NCBI GenBank assembly: GCA_900322135.1
Contig: ONYP01000048.1
Coordinates: forward strand, 1-37,284
Direction: 5' to 3'
From: an uncultured Prevotellaceae bacterium
GTDB taxonomy: Bacteria; Bacteroidota; Bacteroidia; Bacteroidales; Muribaculaceae
Length of the DNA: 37,284 nt
A model generated the notes under the pieces. That model saw nothing but the letters and a program-made list of their open reading frames with translations, made no database searches and was not told the DNA's origin. Positions 1 through 6,860 of this stretch are shown here, piece after piece (position 1 is the first letter of the stretch; each line of letters begins with the position of its first letter). The translations under genes and the position numbers were made by a program.

Positions 1-618
1 TATCATGGCGATGTGGTGATTCCCGCCAGCGTCACCTATCAAGGCACAACCTACCCGGTCACTGCCATCGACTACTATGCGTTCAATTACTGCCAGGGAT
101 TGACGAGCATCACCATTCCTGAATCCATCACCAGCATCAAGGATTGTGCCTTCTACCTGTGTACAAGCCTGACCTGTGTCAATCTTCTTACCCCTACGGT
201 TGTCATTGAAAAACACGCCTTCTCGATGTGCTCGGCATTGACAACCATCACTTGTCCCTTGACGACACCACCAGCGATGTACTATGAGGAATGCTTTGAC
301 AGCCCCCACTACGAGAGTGCAACCTTGTATGTTCCCGCCAATGCTGTAGAACTCTATCGCAATGCACCCGTTTGGGAAAAATTCGTCAATATCCAGCCTA
401 TAGATCCAGAAATGCTTCCTGGTGACGTGAATGGCGATGGCGAAACCAACGTCGCCGATGCCAACAGCGTGATCGACATCGTCGTCATGGGTGGCAACAA
501 CGGCCACACCCGCATGCCCTCCTACCAGGGCGAGATCATTGGCGACGTGAACGGAGACGGAGAGGTCACCATCTCAGACGTCAACGCCATCATCAATATG
601 ATTATCAATCATCAATAA
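1..618 (+). CDS. BspA-like LRR protein with C-terminal dockerin, 5'-truncated by window edge
   Basis: The reading frame is open from base 1, so the true start lies upstream; the first in-frame GTG at 13 is not convincing as a start. The visible part has two or three leucine-rich repeats of the BspA/LRR_5 type (residues such as AFNYCQGLTSITIPES), a cap with the WEKFVNIQPID linker, then a type I dockerin-like pair: two calcium-binding loops, each beginning DVNGDGE, at about 421-450 and 541-570. The protein ends eight residues after the second dockerin helix. BspA-like repeats are generally surface or secreted and bind proteins or host matrix; that role here is inference. The linker and first dockerin loop are almost identical in DNA to those of the large protein at 2042-4699, so the two are paralogues. 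A hairpin follows the stop. Confidence 0.85.
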   Translation, partial: YHGDVVIPASVTYQGTTYPVTAIDYYAFNYCQGLTSITIPESITSIKDCAFYLCTSLTCVNLLTPTVVIEKHAFSMCSALTTITCPLTTPPAMYYEECFDSPHYESATLYVPANAVELYRNAPVWEKFVNIQPIDPEMLPGDVNGDGETNVADANSVIDIVVMGGNNGHTRMPSYQGEIIGDVNGDGEVTISDVNAIINMIINHQ

Positions 619-620
619 TT

Positions 621-657
621 CAAGTTTCTAAAGTAGCAGCGCCACTTTAAAAACTTG
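621..657 (+). terminator. Hairpin after LRR-dockerin gene
   Basis: Arms at 621-634 and 644-657 pair over 14 bases with one mismatch around a 9-base loop (CAAGTTTCTAAAGT against ACTTTAAAAACTTG). It starts two bases after the stop codon region of the upstream gene, as expected of a terminator, but there is no T-run after it. Confidence 0.55.
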
Positions 658-660
658 AGG

Positions 661-810
661 ATCACGGATTAGGGATTAGAGATTAGGGATGCACGATTCA
701 CCGCCAGCAAACTGATAAAACCAATAAAATTTGAAAAATTTTCTTCCCTAACCTCTAACCGCTAACCTCTAACCTTCAAGTTTTGAAGTATTTACCACTT
801 CAGAAACTTG
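661..810. repeat. Heptamer-type intergenic repeats ending in a second CAAGTTT hairpin
   Basis: Positions 663-690 carry repeated ATTAGGG/ATTAGAG units and 747-776 carry the complementary-type units CCTAACC/TCTAACC. A second hairpin (arms 777-789 and 797-810) has nearly the same arm sequence as the one at 621-657. The whole intergenic stretch is therefore arranged as hairpin, repeat, spacer, inverse-type repeat, hairpin. No gene is seen in it. Confidence 0.6.
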
Positions 811-826
811 AGTCAATAAGAAAACT

Positions 827-1141
827 ATGAACACGACAAAGAAACAGTGCCTTTGGGCATTCCTGATGTCGGCTGCGATTTTTGCTGCCACATGCAGTGT
901 GCGTGCATACCATTCTACCGTGGAATGCGCTTGGGCCCAGGTGGTAGCCTATGCCGCCATTTCCTGGTTCCTGCTCGACAAGTGTGACCATAACACGAAA
1001 AAGCAGTTATGGGTTATCGCCAGCATCATTCTTGGGCGATTGTTCCTCGATGTGGCGGTGAGGTTGTTTCTTCCCGTCCCAATAGACACGGCATTTGAAT
1101 CGGTCATCGCCATCGCTACGATTCTATTGACATGGTTGTGA
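827..1141 (+). CDS. Small hypothetical membrane protein
   Basis: A 104-residue protein that I do not recognise. It starts MNTTKK, the same first residues as the large LRR protein at 2042, and has about three hydrophobic segments (roughly residues 9-25, 36-50 and 60-103), so an inner-membrane location is likely. Cysteines occur at positions 8, 23 and 34. It lies between two secreted-protein genes on the same strand. No promoter of the TAnnTTTG type is obvious upstream. The opposite-strand open frames here look like shadows. It may be a real small protein or a remnant of a longer membrane protein whose continuation is the short frame at 1156. Confidence 0.5.
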   Translation: MNTTKKQCLWAFLMSAAIFAATCSVRAYHSTVECAWAQVVAYAAISWFLLDKCDHNTKKQLWVIASIILGRLFLDVAVRLFLPVPIDTAFESVIAIATILLTWL

Positions 1142-1155
1142 GGACAAGAGAATTC

Positions 1156-1245
1156 ATGATAACAATCCTCGCCATTGTCTTCATCACCGTCTTGAATTCT
1201 GTTGTTCATCACGCATGGCTCGACTTTATCGCCACCCGCATGTAG
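1156..1245 (+). CDS. Possible 29-residue hydrophobic peptide
   Basis: ATG at 1156 opens a 29-codon frame ending TAG at 1243. The first half is hydrophobic (MITILAIVFITVLNSVV), consistent with a single membrane helix. It is 14 bases downstream of the preceding small membrane protein and in another frame, so it could be a separate microprotein or the frameshifted end of that protein. There is no further support. Confidence 0.2.
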   Translation: MITILAIVFITVLNSVVHHAWLDFIATRM

Positions 1246-1315
1246 AGAACACTGCCCAAGAAGTGTTAACAAAATGTTAAAATGGGGGGGGTAAAAGTTT
1301 TCCGATAATATTATG

Positions 1316-1323
1316 TATCTTTG
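1316..1323 (+). promoter_or_regulatory. Bacteroidota -7 promoter element
   Basis: TATCTTTG matches the TAnnTTTG -7 consensus, about 42 bases before the ATG of the lipoprotein gene at 1365. No clear -33 TTTG is seen. Confidence 0.65.
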
Positions 1324-1364
1324 CAAATCAGAACAATACTAAAACCGACTAATCAATTACAGAT

Positions 1365-2021
1365 ATGAAAAAGACATTATTTGGAATGGCAGTGTGTGCT
1401 TTGGCACTTGCCGGATGTGGGAATGACACGGCTTTTGACGAGCCTGTGCCCCAAGTCTATACCGCCGAGAACGATCCTGCGCTCGAGAAACTCGAGACGA
1501 ATGTCGGATACTATTACGGTGATAAGGGTGTCGACCTCACTCGCTTTGAATTTGCCTACCGTGCTGCGGGGCAGTATTGCATCTTCCCCAGGACCGAGGC
1601 GAGAACTCAGCAACTGGAACAACTGGCACAACAAGAGGGGACGCAGGTGAAGAAAGACAACGGTTTATATATCGTCACCGCCAGCCGTGACTTTATCACC
1701 AGCGATGACTATGTGAGCGATATGTATTTTGTGCAATACTACAATGACGAACCTGATTATTTGGTGATTGGCCCACGAATGACGGTTTGCGTTCCAGACC
1801 CCAAAACCAAGGATAAAATCCTGAAAGCCTACCGCGGGAAACTCAAGGAATCAACCAATTCAGAACAAGGCCATGTTACTTGGAATGGTCAATACCTCTA
1901 TAAGTTTGACTGCACGCTCAAGACATCGGAACAGGTAATGAACCTGGCAGACAAAATCTACAGGCGCGATGATGTGTCATGGGCAGAGGCCAATTTCCAT
2001 ATGAAAATCCATTTTAATTAA
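1365..2021 (+). CDS. Lipoprotein resembling a free-standing S8-protease N-terminal prodomain
   Basis: A 218-residue protein with a lipoprotein signal: a short basic start (MKK), a hydrophobic core and a lipobox ending LAGC with the lipidated cysteine at residue 18. The mature part resembles the N-terminal extension that precedes the catalytic domain in many Bacteroidota subtilisin-like (S8) proteases: an early YYYGDKGVDL strand, a middle region with YIVTASRDF, and a closing segment LADKIYRRDDVSWAEANF like the last helix and WAEPNF-type strand of those prodomains. No catalytic Asp-His-Ser domain follows; the protein simply stops. It may inhibit or chaperone a protease encoded elsewhere, or be a relic of one. 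The prodomain assignment is family recognition from memory. The next gene starts 20 bases downstream, so they are probably co-transcribed. Confidence 0.6.
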   Translation: MKKTLFGMAVCALALAGCGNDTAFDEPVPQVYTAENDPALEKLETNVGYYYGDKGVDLTRFEFAYRAAGQYCIFPRTEARTQQLEQLAQQEGTQVKKDNGLYIVTASRDFITSDDYVSDMYFVQYYNDEPDYLVIGPRMTVCVPDPKTKDKILKAYRGKLKESTNSEQGHVTWNGQYLYKFDCTLKTSEQVMNLADKIYRRDDVSWAEANFHMKIHFN

Positions 2022-2041
2022 TCACATAACTCACTGGAACA

Positions 2042-4699
2042 ATGAACACGACCAAGAAACTGATAGCACTGCTGCTGGCGATGCTGACGGCAAATGCGGC
2101 TTTGGCACATGACTTTGAGGTAGACGGCATTTTTTACAAATTCACTTTCTTGAATGAAGTGAGCGTTACCTACAAGGGAGTGTACTATGATACTGAAGAA
2201 AATGAGTACTCGGGGGTTGTGTCAATTCCTGAAACCGTCACGCATGAAGGCATCACCTATACAGTGACCGCAATTGGCGACTATGCGTTCTATAACTGCA
2301 CTGAACTGACGAGTGTCGAAATTCCATCCACAGTGACTAGAATCGGAGAGCGGGCATTCTGGCTTTGCCGGAATCTGACAGATATCGATATTCCTAATTC
2401 TGTGTCTTGTATCTGCTACGACGCATTTACCGCTACAGCTTGGTATGATAACCAACCCGATGGTTTAGTCTACGCTGGCCTGGTTGCTTATCACTACAAA
2501 AGCGACATGCCCGATGACACTTGCATTGTGATTAAAGATGGCACATTGGGCATATCAGGTCTTGCATTCTATAATTGCAGTGGCTTGACAAGCATTAAGA
2601 TTCCGAACTCAGTAACCAACATCTCTGATGGTGCTTTTAAGAATTGCAGTGGACTTGCTGAAATAGAGATTCCCAATTCGGTGACAACCATTGGTGTCCA
2701 GGCCTTTATGAACACGCCATGGCTTGATAACCAACCCGATGGCTTAATATATGCAGGTAGAGTTGCTTATATTTATAAGGGCACGATGCCTGAGAACACC
2801 AACATCACTCTAGATGAAGGCACTTTAGGCATTACGGACCTCGCGTTCCGTGGATGCTCTGGTCTTACAAGTATCATTATACCCGACGCTGTAACCAATA
2901 TCGGCATTTTTGCATTCCGCTCCTGCGATAACCTGAAAAGTGTAACTATCGGTAAATCCGTAGCGCTCATCGGTGAAGGAGCATTTAATCATTGTGAAGC
3001 CTTGACAAGCATCATCTGTCGGGCGTTGACTCCACCAGCGATGTTGCCGTATGATTATTACTTCGCGGATGAATGCTTCAATAATGCAGCCTTATTGGTT
3101 CCTAATGAAGCGATAGAGAGTTATCGGAATGCTCCCGTTTGGGAAAAATTCGTCCATATCCAGCCTATAGATCCAGAAATGCTTCCTGGTGACGTGAATG
3201 GCGATGGCGAAATCAATATCGCCGATATCAATGCCGTCACCGACATTATTCTGACCGACGCATCCGAGCCAAGCGGCGATGTGAATGGTGACGGTGAAAT
3301 CAACATTGCCGACATCAACGCCATCATTGACATCATCCTGGGCGGTTCTGCACCAAACCCTTCAGAAATCGAGACCATTACCGTGAATGGCGTGTCATTC
3401 AACATGGTTAAAGTTGAGGGAGGCACGTTCATGATGGGCGCAACCCCCGAGCAGGGCAGTTATGCCCTTGATTGGGAGTATCCTACCCATCAGGTTACAT
3501 TGTCGAGTTATAGCATTGGTGAAACCGAGGTCACCCAGGCGCTATGGGAAGCCGTGATGGGCAACAACCCAAGTTATAACAAGGGCAATAACAAACCTGT
3601 GGAGATGGTTACATGGAATGATTGTCAGGAGTTTATCACCAAATTAAATCAGTTGACAGGCAAGACTTTCCGTTTGCCTACCGAAGCCGAATGGGAGTAT
3701 GCCGCACGCGGCGGCAATAAGAGCCAAGGCTATAGGTATGCCGGCAGCAATAACATCGACGAGGTGGCATGGTACTTAAACAATATTCCCGCACAGTCTA
3801 GCGATGCAGAGAACTATGGTCCACAGATTGTCGCCACTAAGGCTCCTAATGAGTTGGGCATATATGATATGAGCGGCAACGTTAATGAGTGGTGTCATGA
3901 CTGGTTTGGTGATTACAGCAGTAATGCTCAGACGAACCCCATTGGTCCTGATGCGGGCTCTGAACGTGTACTCCGTGGTGGCTATTGGCACTATAAAGCA
4001 GATTACTGCCGCGTGTCGTATAGGAACTACGCTTACCCATGGGAAAAAGATGGTAGCACAGGATTGCGTCTTGTACTTAACCCTGATGTTGATGTTGCAG
4101 ACGGACACGAGTATGTTGACTTGGGCCTTCCCAGCGGCACGCTATGGGCCACAATGAACATCGGTGCCAGTGCTCCCGAGGAATACGGCGACTACTTCGC
4201 CTGGGGCGAGACCGCACCCAAGGACGACTATAACTGGAACACCAATAAGTGGGGGTACTATGACAATAACTCGAAGTTACATATCACAAAGTACAACACA
4301 AACAACGGTTACGGTCCTGTTGATAACAAGATTGAGTTGGATCCTGAGGACGATGCCGCATATGTAAACTGGAGCTCGTCATGGCGAATGCCGACCAGGG
4401 TTCAAATCAAAGAATTGATCAACAAGTGCTCTTGGGAGTGGACGACGAGAAACGGGATAAACGGGTATCGAGTCATCGGTCCGAACGGAAACGAGTTATT
4501 CTTGCCTGCTACGGGCTATCGCTACAACAGTTCACTTTACTATAGTTATTTTGAAGGTCATTATTGGTCTCGCGACCTCTACGATATCCATCCCGACTGT
4601 GCTTATCGGCTTCGCATTGCCGAAGGGGTTCGCAACTGTAATGTTTACAACCGCTACTTCGGATACGCTGTGCGTGCCGTGCGAGTAACACAGAACTAG
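2042..4699 (+). CDS. Secreted mosaic protein: LRR, dockerin pair, FGE/SUMF1-like and Fibrobacter-type domains
   Basis: The 885-residue product has a signal peptide (residues 1-22, ending ANAALA). Residues about 25-375 are BspA-like leucine-rich repeats, including an internal duplication around the two DNQPDGL segments. Residues about 380-437 are two dockerin-type loops (DVNGDGEINIADIN twice). Residues about 450-680 match the formylglycine-generating enzyme/SUMF1 fold: VEGGTFMMG, RLPTEAEWEYAARGG, YDMSGNVNEWCHDW, RVLRGGYW. Residues about 687-885 match the Fibrobacter succinogenes major paralogous domain (YVDLGLPSGTLWA, FAWGET, SSWRMPT, GYAVRAVR). In the FGE-like part only one of the two catalytic cysteine positions is kept (YKADYC; the earlier one is Tyr), so true formylglycine synthesis is unlikely and a carbohydrate or protein binding role is more plausible. 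The dockerin is internal, which is unusual. The start is supported by the signal peptide. Confidence 0.88.
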   Translation: MNTTKKLIALLLAMLTANAALAHDFEVDGIFYKFTFLNEVSVTYKGVYYDTEENEYSGVVSIPETVTHEGITYTVTAIGDYAFYNCTELTSVEIPSTVTRIGERAFWLCRNLTDIDIPNSVSCICYDAFTATAWYDNQPDGLVYAGLVAYHYKSDMPDDTCIVIKDGTLGISGLAFYNCSGLTSIKIPNSVTNISDGAFKNCSGLAEIEIPNSVTTIGVQAFMNTPWLDNQPDGLIYAGRVAYIYKGTMPENTNITLDEGTLGITDLAFRGCSGLTSIIIPDAVTNIGIFAFRSCDNLKSVTIGKSVALIGEGAFNHCEALTSIICRALTPPAMLPYDYYFADECFNNAALLVPNEAIESYRNAPVWEKFVHIQPIDPEMLPGDVNGDGEINIADINAVTDIILTDASEPSGDVNGDGEINIADINAIIDIILGGSAPNPSEIETITVNGVSFNMVKVEGGTFMMGATPEQGSYALDWEYPTHQVTLSSYSIGETEVTQALWEAVMGNNPSYNKGNNKPVEMVTWNDCQEFITKLNQLTGKTFRLPTEAEWEYAARGGNKSQGYRYAGSNNIDEVAWYLNNIPAQSSDAENYGPQIVATKAPNELGIYDMSGNVNEWCHDWFGDYSSNAQTNPIGPDAGSERVLRGGYWHYKADYCRVSYRNYAYPWEKDGSTGLRLVLNPDVDVADGHEYVDLGLPSGTLWATMNIGASAPEEYGDYFAWGETAPKDDYNWNTNKWGYYDNNSKLHITKYNTNNGYGPVDNKIELDPEDDAAYVNWSSSWRMPTRVQIKELINKCSWEWTTRNGINGYRVIGPNGNELFLPATGYRYNSSLYYSYFEGHYWSRDLYDIHPDCAYRLRIAEGVRNCNVYNRYFGYAVRAVRVTQN

Positions 4700-4711
4700 A
4701 AGGGGAAAAAG

Positions 4712-4731
4712 AACATCGTTTTTTGATGTCT
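4712..4731 (+). terminator. Weak hairpin after mosaic gene
   Basis: ACATC and GATGT flank a T-rich loop at about 4713-4727, followed by CTTT. It is short and only weakly supported. Confidence 0.25.
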
Positions 4732-4804
4732 TTGCGGAATTTGCTCTTGGCAGTAACATGCTGGCGGTTTCGCACAGGTTTTCACATCTTTTAGGGAGAA
4801 AAGG

Positions 4805-4835
4805 TTGTGAGGGTGAAAGATTGTGTGTATCTTTG
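4805..4835 (+). promoter_or_regulatory. Promoter of the NTPase-CYTH gene
   Basis: TATCTTTG at 4828-4835 matches the -7 consensus and TTG at 4805-4807 lies about 20 bases upstream as the -33 element. The ATG at 4882 is about 46 bases downstream. Confidence 0.65.
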
Positions 4836-4881
4836 GCTTTCTTTTTGTGAAAACCAGTTAGATATTATCCATTAGCAAAAA

Positions 4882-5979
4882 ATGACTGATAAGATCACCA
4901 ATAAAATCACTAAGATTGTGTTGACCGGTGGCCCCTGCGCCGGCAAGACGACGGCAATGGCCAGGATTATCGAGCACTTCAGCGGCCTGGGCTTCCAGGT
5001 GTTCGCCATCCCCGAGGTGCCCACGATGTTCAGCAGCGCCGGCATCAACTACCTGACGCAAAACAAGGCCCTGTTCTTTGAGGCCGAGAAATCGACGCTC
5101 AATATCCAGTTGCAGCTCGAGGACCACTTCGCCAAGATGGCGGAGCAGTGCAACAAGCCTGTGCTCATCGTGTGCGACCGCGGCACGATGGACATCAGCG
5201 CCTATGTATCTCCCGAGCTATGGGAGGCGCTGACCGAGGAGATGGGCACCAACACCGTGAAACTGCGTGACGCCCGCTACGAGGCCATCCTGCACATGGT
5301 GACCGCTGCCGCCGGCGCCGAGCAGTTCTACACCAACGAGAACAACAAGTTCCGCAGCGAGGATGTGGAACTGGCACGCGAACTCGACCGCAAGGTGCTG
5401 AGCGCATGGACGGGACATCCCCACCTGCGCGTCATCGGCAACCAAACCGACTTTGACGACAAGTTGCGCCAGGTGCTCAACGAGATTTCGACCGTGCTGG
5501 GCGTGCCCTGCCCCATCGAGCAGGAGCGCAAATACATCGTCAAGGTCACTGGCGTGATTCCCGAATATACCGAGAGCGAAATCACCCAGACCTACCTGCT
5601 GAGCGAGCCCGGCACCGAGATGCGCGTGCGCAAACGCGGCTGGCAGGGCAGCTATGTCTACTTCCAGACCATCAAGAAGACCGTCAGCAGCAACAAGCAG
5701 ATCGAGACCGAGCGCCGCATCACGGCCCAGCAGTATGTCGACCTGCTGCAGATTGCCGACCCCAATCGCAAGCCCATCAGCAAGATGCGCAAGTGCTTCG
5801 TGTGGAAGAACCACTACTTCGAGCTGGACACCTACATCGAGCCCAAACTGGGCATGCAGATCCTGGAGGTGGAAGGCATCAAGGAGGGCGACGAGGTGGA
5901 AATCCCGCCCTTCATCGAGGTGGTCGAAGACATCACCGGCAACGAGAAGTACTACAACTACCAATTGTCGCTGAGGTAG
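4882..5979 (+). CDS. P-loop NTPase fused to CYTH domain (Ttd14-like)
   Basis: A 365-residue cytoplasmic protein without signal or membrane segments. The N-terminal half is an AAA_28/NadR-like P-loop domain with Walker A GGPCAGKTT at residues 16-24 and a CDRGTMD motif near residue 98 that resembles Walker B. From about residue 212 follows a CYTH (triphosphate tunnel) domain: the diagnostic ExExK strand appears as EQERKY, then basic strands (MRVRKRG, YFQTIKKT, ETERRI) and ELDTYIEP and LEVEGI acidic strands. CYTH enzymes act on triphosphorylated or organophosphate substrates with metal. The same architecture occurs in the eukaryotic Ttd14 protein, which binds GTP and phosphatidic acid; the bacterial role is not known. 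It has its own promoter and terminator and appears monocistronic. Confidence 0.85.
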   Translation: MTDKITNKITKIVLTGGPCAGKTTAMARIIEHFSGLGFQVFAIPEVPTMFSSAGINYLTQNKALFFEAEKSTLNIQLQLEDHFAKMAEQCNKPVLIVCDRGTMDISAYVSPELWEALTEEMGTNTVKLRDARYEAILHMVTAAAGAEQFYTNENNKFRSEDVELARELDRKVLSAWTGHPHLRVIGNQTDFDDKLRQVLNEISTVLGVPCPIEQERKYIVKVTGVIPEYTESEITQTYLLSEPGTEMRVRKRGWQGSYVYFQTIKKTVSSNKQIETERRITAQQYVDLLQIADPNRKPISKMRKCFVWKNHYFELDTYIEPKLGMQILEVEGIKEGDEVEIPPFIEVVEDITGNEKYYNYQLSLR

Positions 5980-6060
5980 AGAAGAACATCCTCTAACCCC
6001 GCGAGCAACGCCAGCCCCCCCAACAATGGCTGCTTGCGGATTTAACGGGTAAAACTAAAA

Positions 6061-6092
6061 GGCTGCCGCACTCCTTCTGGAATGCGGCAGCC
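6061..6092 (+). terminator. Strong hairpin after NTPase-CYTH gene
   Basis: Arms 6061-6074 and 6079-6092 pair over 14 bases with one mismatch around the loop TTCT, followed by ATCTTT. The core CCGCACTC is shared with hairpins near 16743 and 20201. Confidence 0.75.
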
Positions 6093-6119
6093 ATCTTTAA
6101 CCTCTAAACTCTAACCTTT

Positions 6120-6241
6120 AACCTGCGAGCAACGCGAGCCTCCCAGCGGATGCCTCTCTAAACTCTAAACCCTAAACTCTAACCTGCGAGCAACGCGAGC
6201 CTCCCAGCGGATGCCTCTCTAAACTCTAAACCCTAAACTCT
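6120..6241. repeat. Perfect 61-bp tandem duplication with palindrome and heptamers
   Basis: Bases 6120-6180 and 6181-6241 are identical. Each 61-bp unit holds the imperfect palindrome GCGAGCAACGCGAGC, a short spacer and several CTAAACT/CTAAACC heptamers. A one-mismatch copy of the palindrome lies at 6001-6016. The stretch 5980-6310 contains no gene; it holds these repeats and two hairpins. Confidence 0.85.
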
Positions 6242-6245
6242 AAAC

Positions 6246-6303
6246 TTCAGTATACAAGAATCCCCCCAAGGCACAAGTCTTGGGGGGATTCTTGTATACT
6301 GAA
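6246..6303 (-). terminator. Perfect 25-bp inverted repeat, likely terminator of the glyQS-FKBP operon
   Basis: Arms 6246-6270 and 6279-6303 are perfectly complementary over 25 bases with an 8-base loop. It begins eight bases after the FKBP stop codon on the minus strand. The stem is longer than a usual Rho-independent terminator and is not followed by a T-run on either strand, so termination is inferred from position. Confidence 0.65.
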
Positions 6304-6310
6304 TAAATAC

Positions 6311-6847
6311 TTAATTGGCCTTGTACTTGTAGATGTCCACCAGCTTCATGTCAAAGATGAGGGCACTGTAAGGCAACAGCACTTCGCTCCTCTTGGTAGA
6401 GCCGTAGGCCTGCTGATAAGGAACGACGACCGTGCAGCTGTCGCCCACATGCATGCGGGTGAGCGCAATCATCCATCCTTCCACATTCTGGCTGACCATG
6501 GTACGGTAGATGCTGTCGGCAGGCGAGGTCAGATAATAGGACGAGTCCACCGGAGTGCCGTCATACAGGCGAACACGATACTTCACATCGACCGTCGATG
6601 AGAGCAAGGGCACCAGGTTGTCCTTGGTGAGTTCCTGGTCATTGTGCCAGCGGATGAGCACACAGGCCGATGGGTCCCAAGGCGCAATGAGCTTGGTGTA
6701 CTGGCCCGATGCTTCCTGCTTGCTAAACCACTCGTCGTTCTTCTCGCGCCAATCCTTGTACTCGTCATACACATTCTTACCGAGGCATGAGTCGAGCATC
6801 GTGACGGCCAAGAAAGCCAGGATGACAGTATAGAATAACTTCTTCAT
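6311..6847 (-). CDS. FKBP-type peptidyl-prolyl isomerase lipoprotein
   Basis: The product is 178 residues if translation starts at the ATG at 6847 (MKKLFYTV); an upstream ATG at 6883 would put 12 unlikely residues before the signal peptide and overlap glyQS. The N-terminus is a lipoprotein signal with lipidated cysteine at about residue 21 (TMLDSC; the Asp at -2 is atypical). The C-terminal half is an FKBP domain: VKYRVRLYDGTPVDSSY, VEGWMIALTRMHVGDSCTVVVPYQQAYGS, then a closing strand IFDMKLVDI. Such proteins speed proline isomerisation in the periplasm or outer membrane. It follows glyQS by 13 bases on the same strand, so the two are probably co-transcribed, and a long hairpin follows. Confidence 0.87.
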   Translation of the reverse strand: MKKLFYTVILAFLAVTMLDSCLGKNVYDEYKDWREKNDEWFSKQEASGQYTKLIAPWDPSACVLIRWHNDQELTKDNLVPLLSSTVDVKYRVRLYDGTPVDSSYYLTSPADSIYRTMVSQNVEGWMIALTRMHVGDSCTVVVPYQQAYGSTKRSEVLLPYSALIFDMKLVDIYKYKAN

Positions 6848-6860
6848 TGTCGTTAATAAT

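Noticed and set aside
663-776. Telomere-like repeats as a sign of a linear replicon end
   Set aside because: The heptamer runs are short, degenerate, internal and dispersed through the window, so they are ordinary intergenic repeats.
427-3340. A cellulosome, because of several dockerins
   Set aside because: No cohesin or scaffoldin is visible, and dockerin-like modules are frequent in gut Bacteroidales secreted proteins without cellulosomes.
3400-4080. A functional formylglycine-generating enzyme in the mosaic protein
   Set aside because: Only one of the two catalytic cysteine positions is present and no sulfatase gene is nearby.
6120-6241. A CRISPR array
   Set aside because: The repeats are a two-copy perfect tandem without unique spacers, and no cas genes are present.
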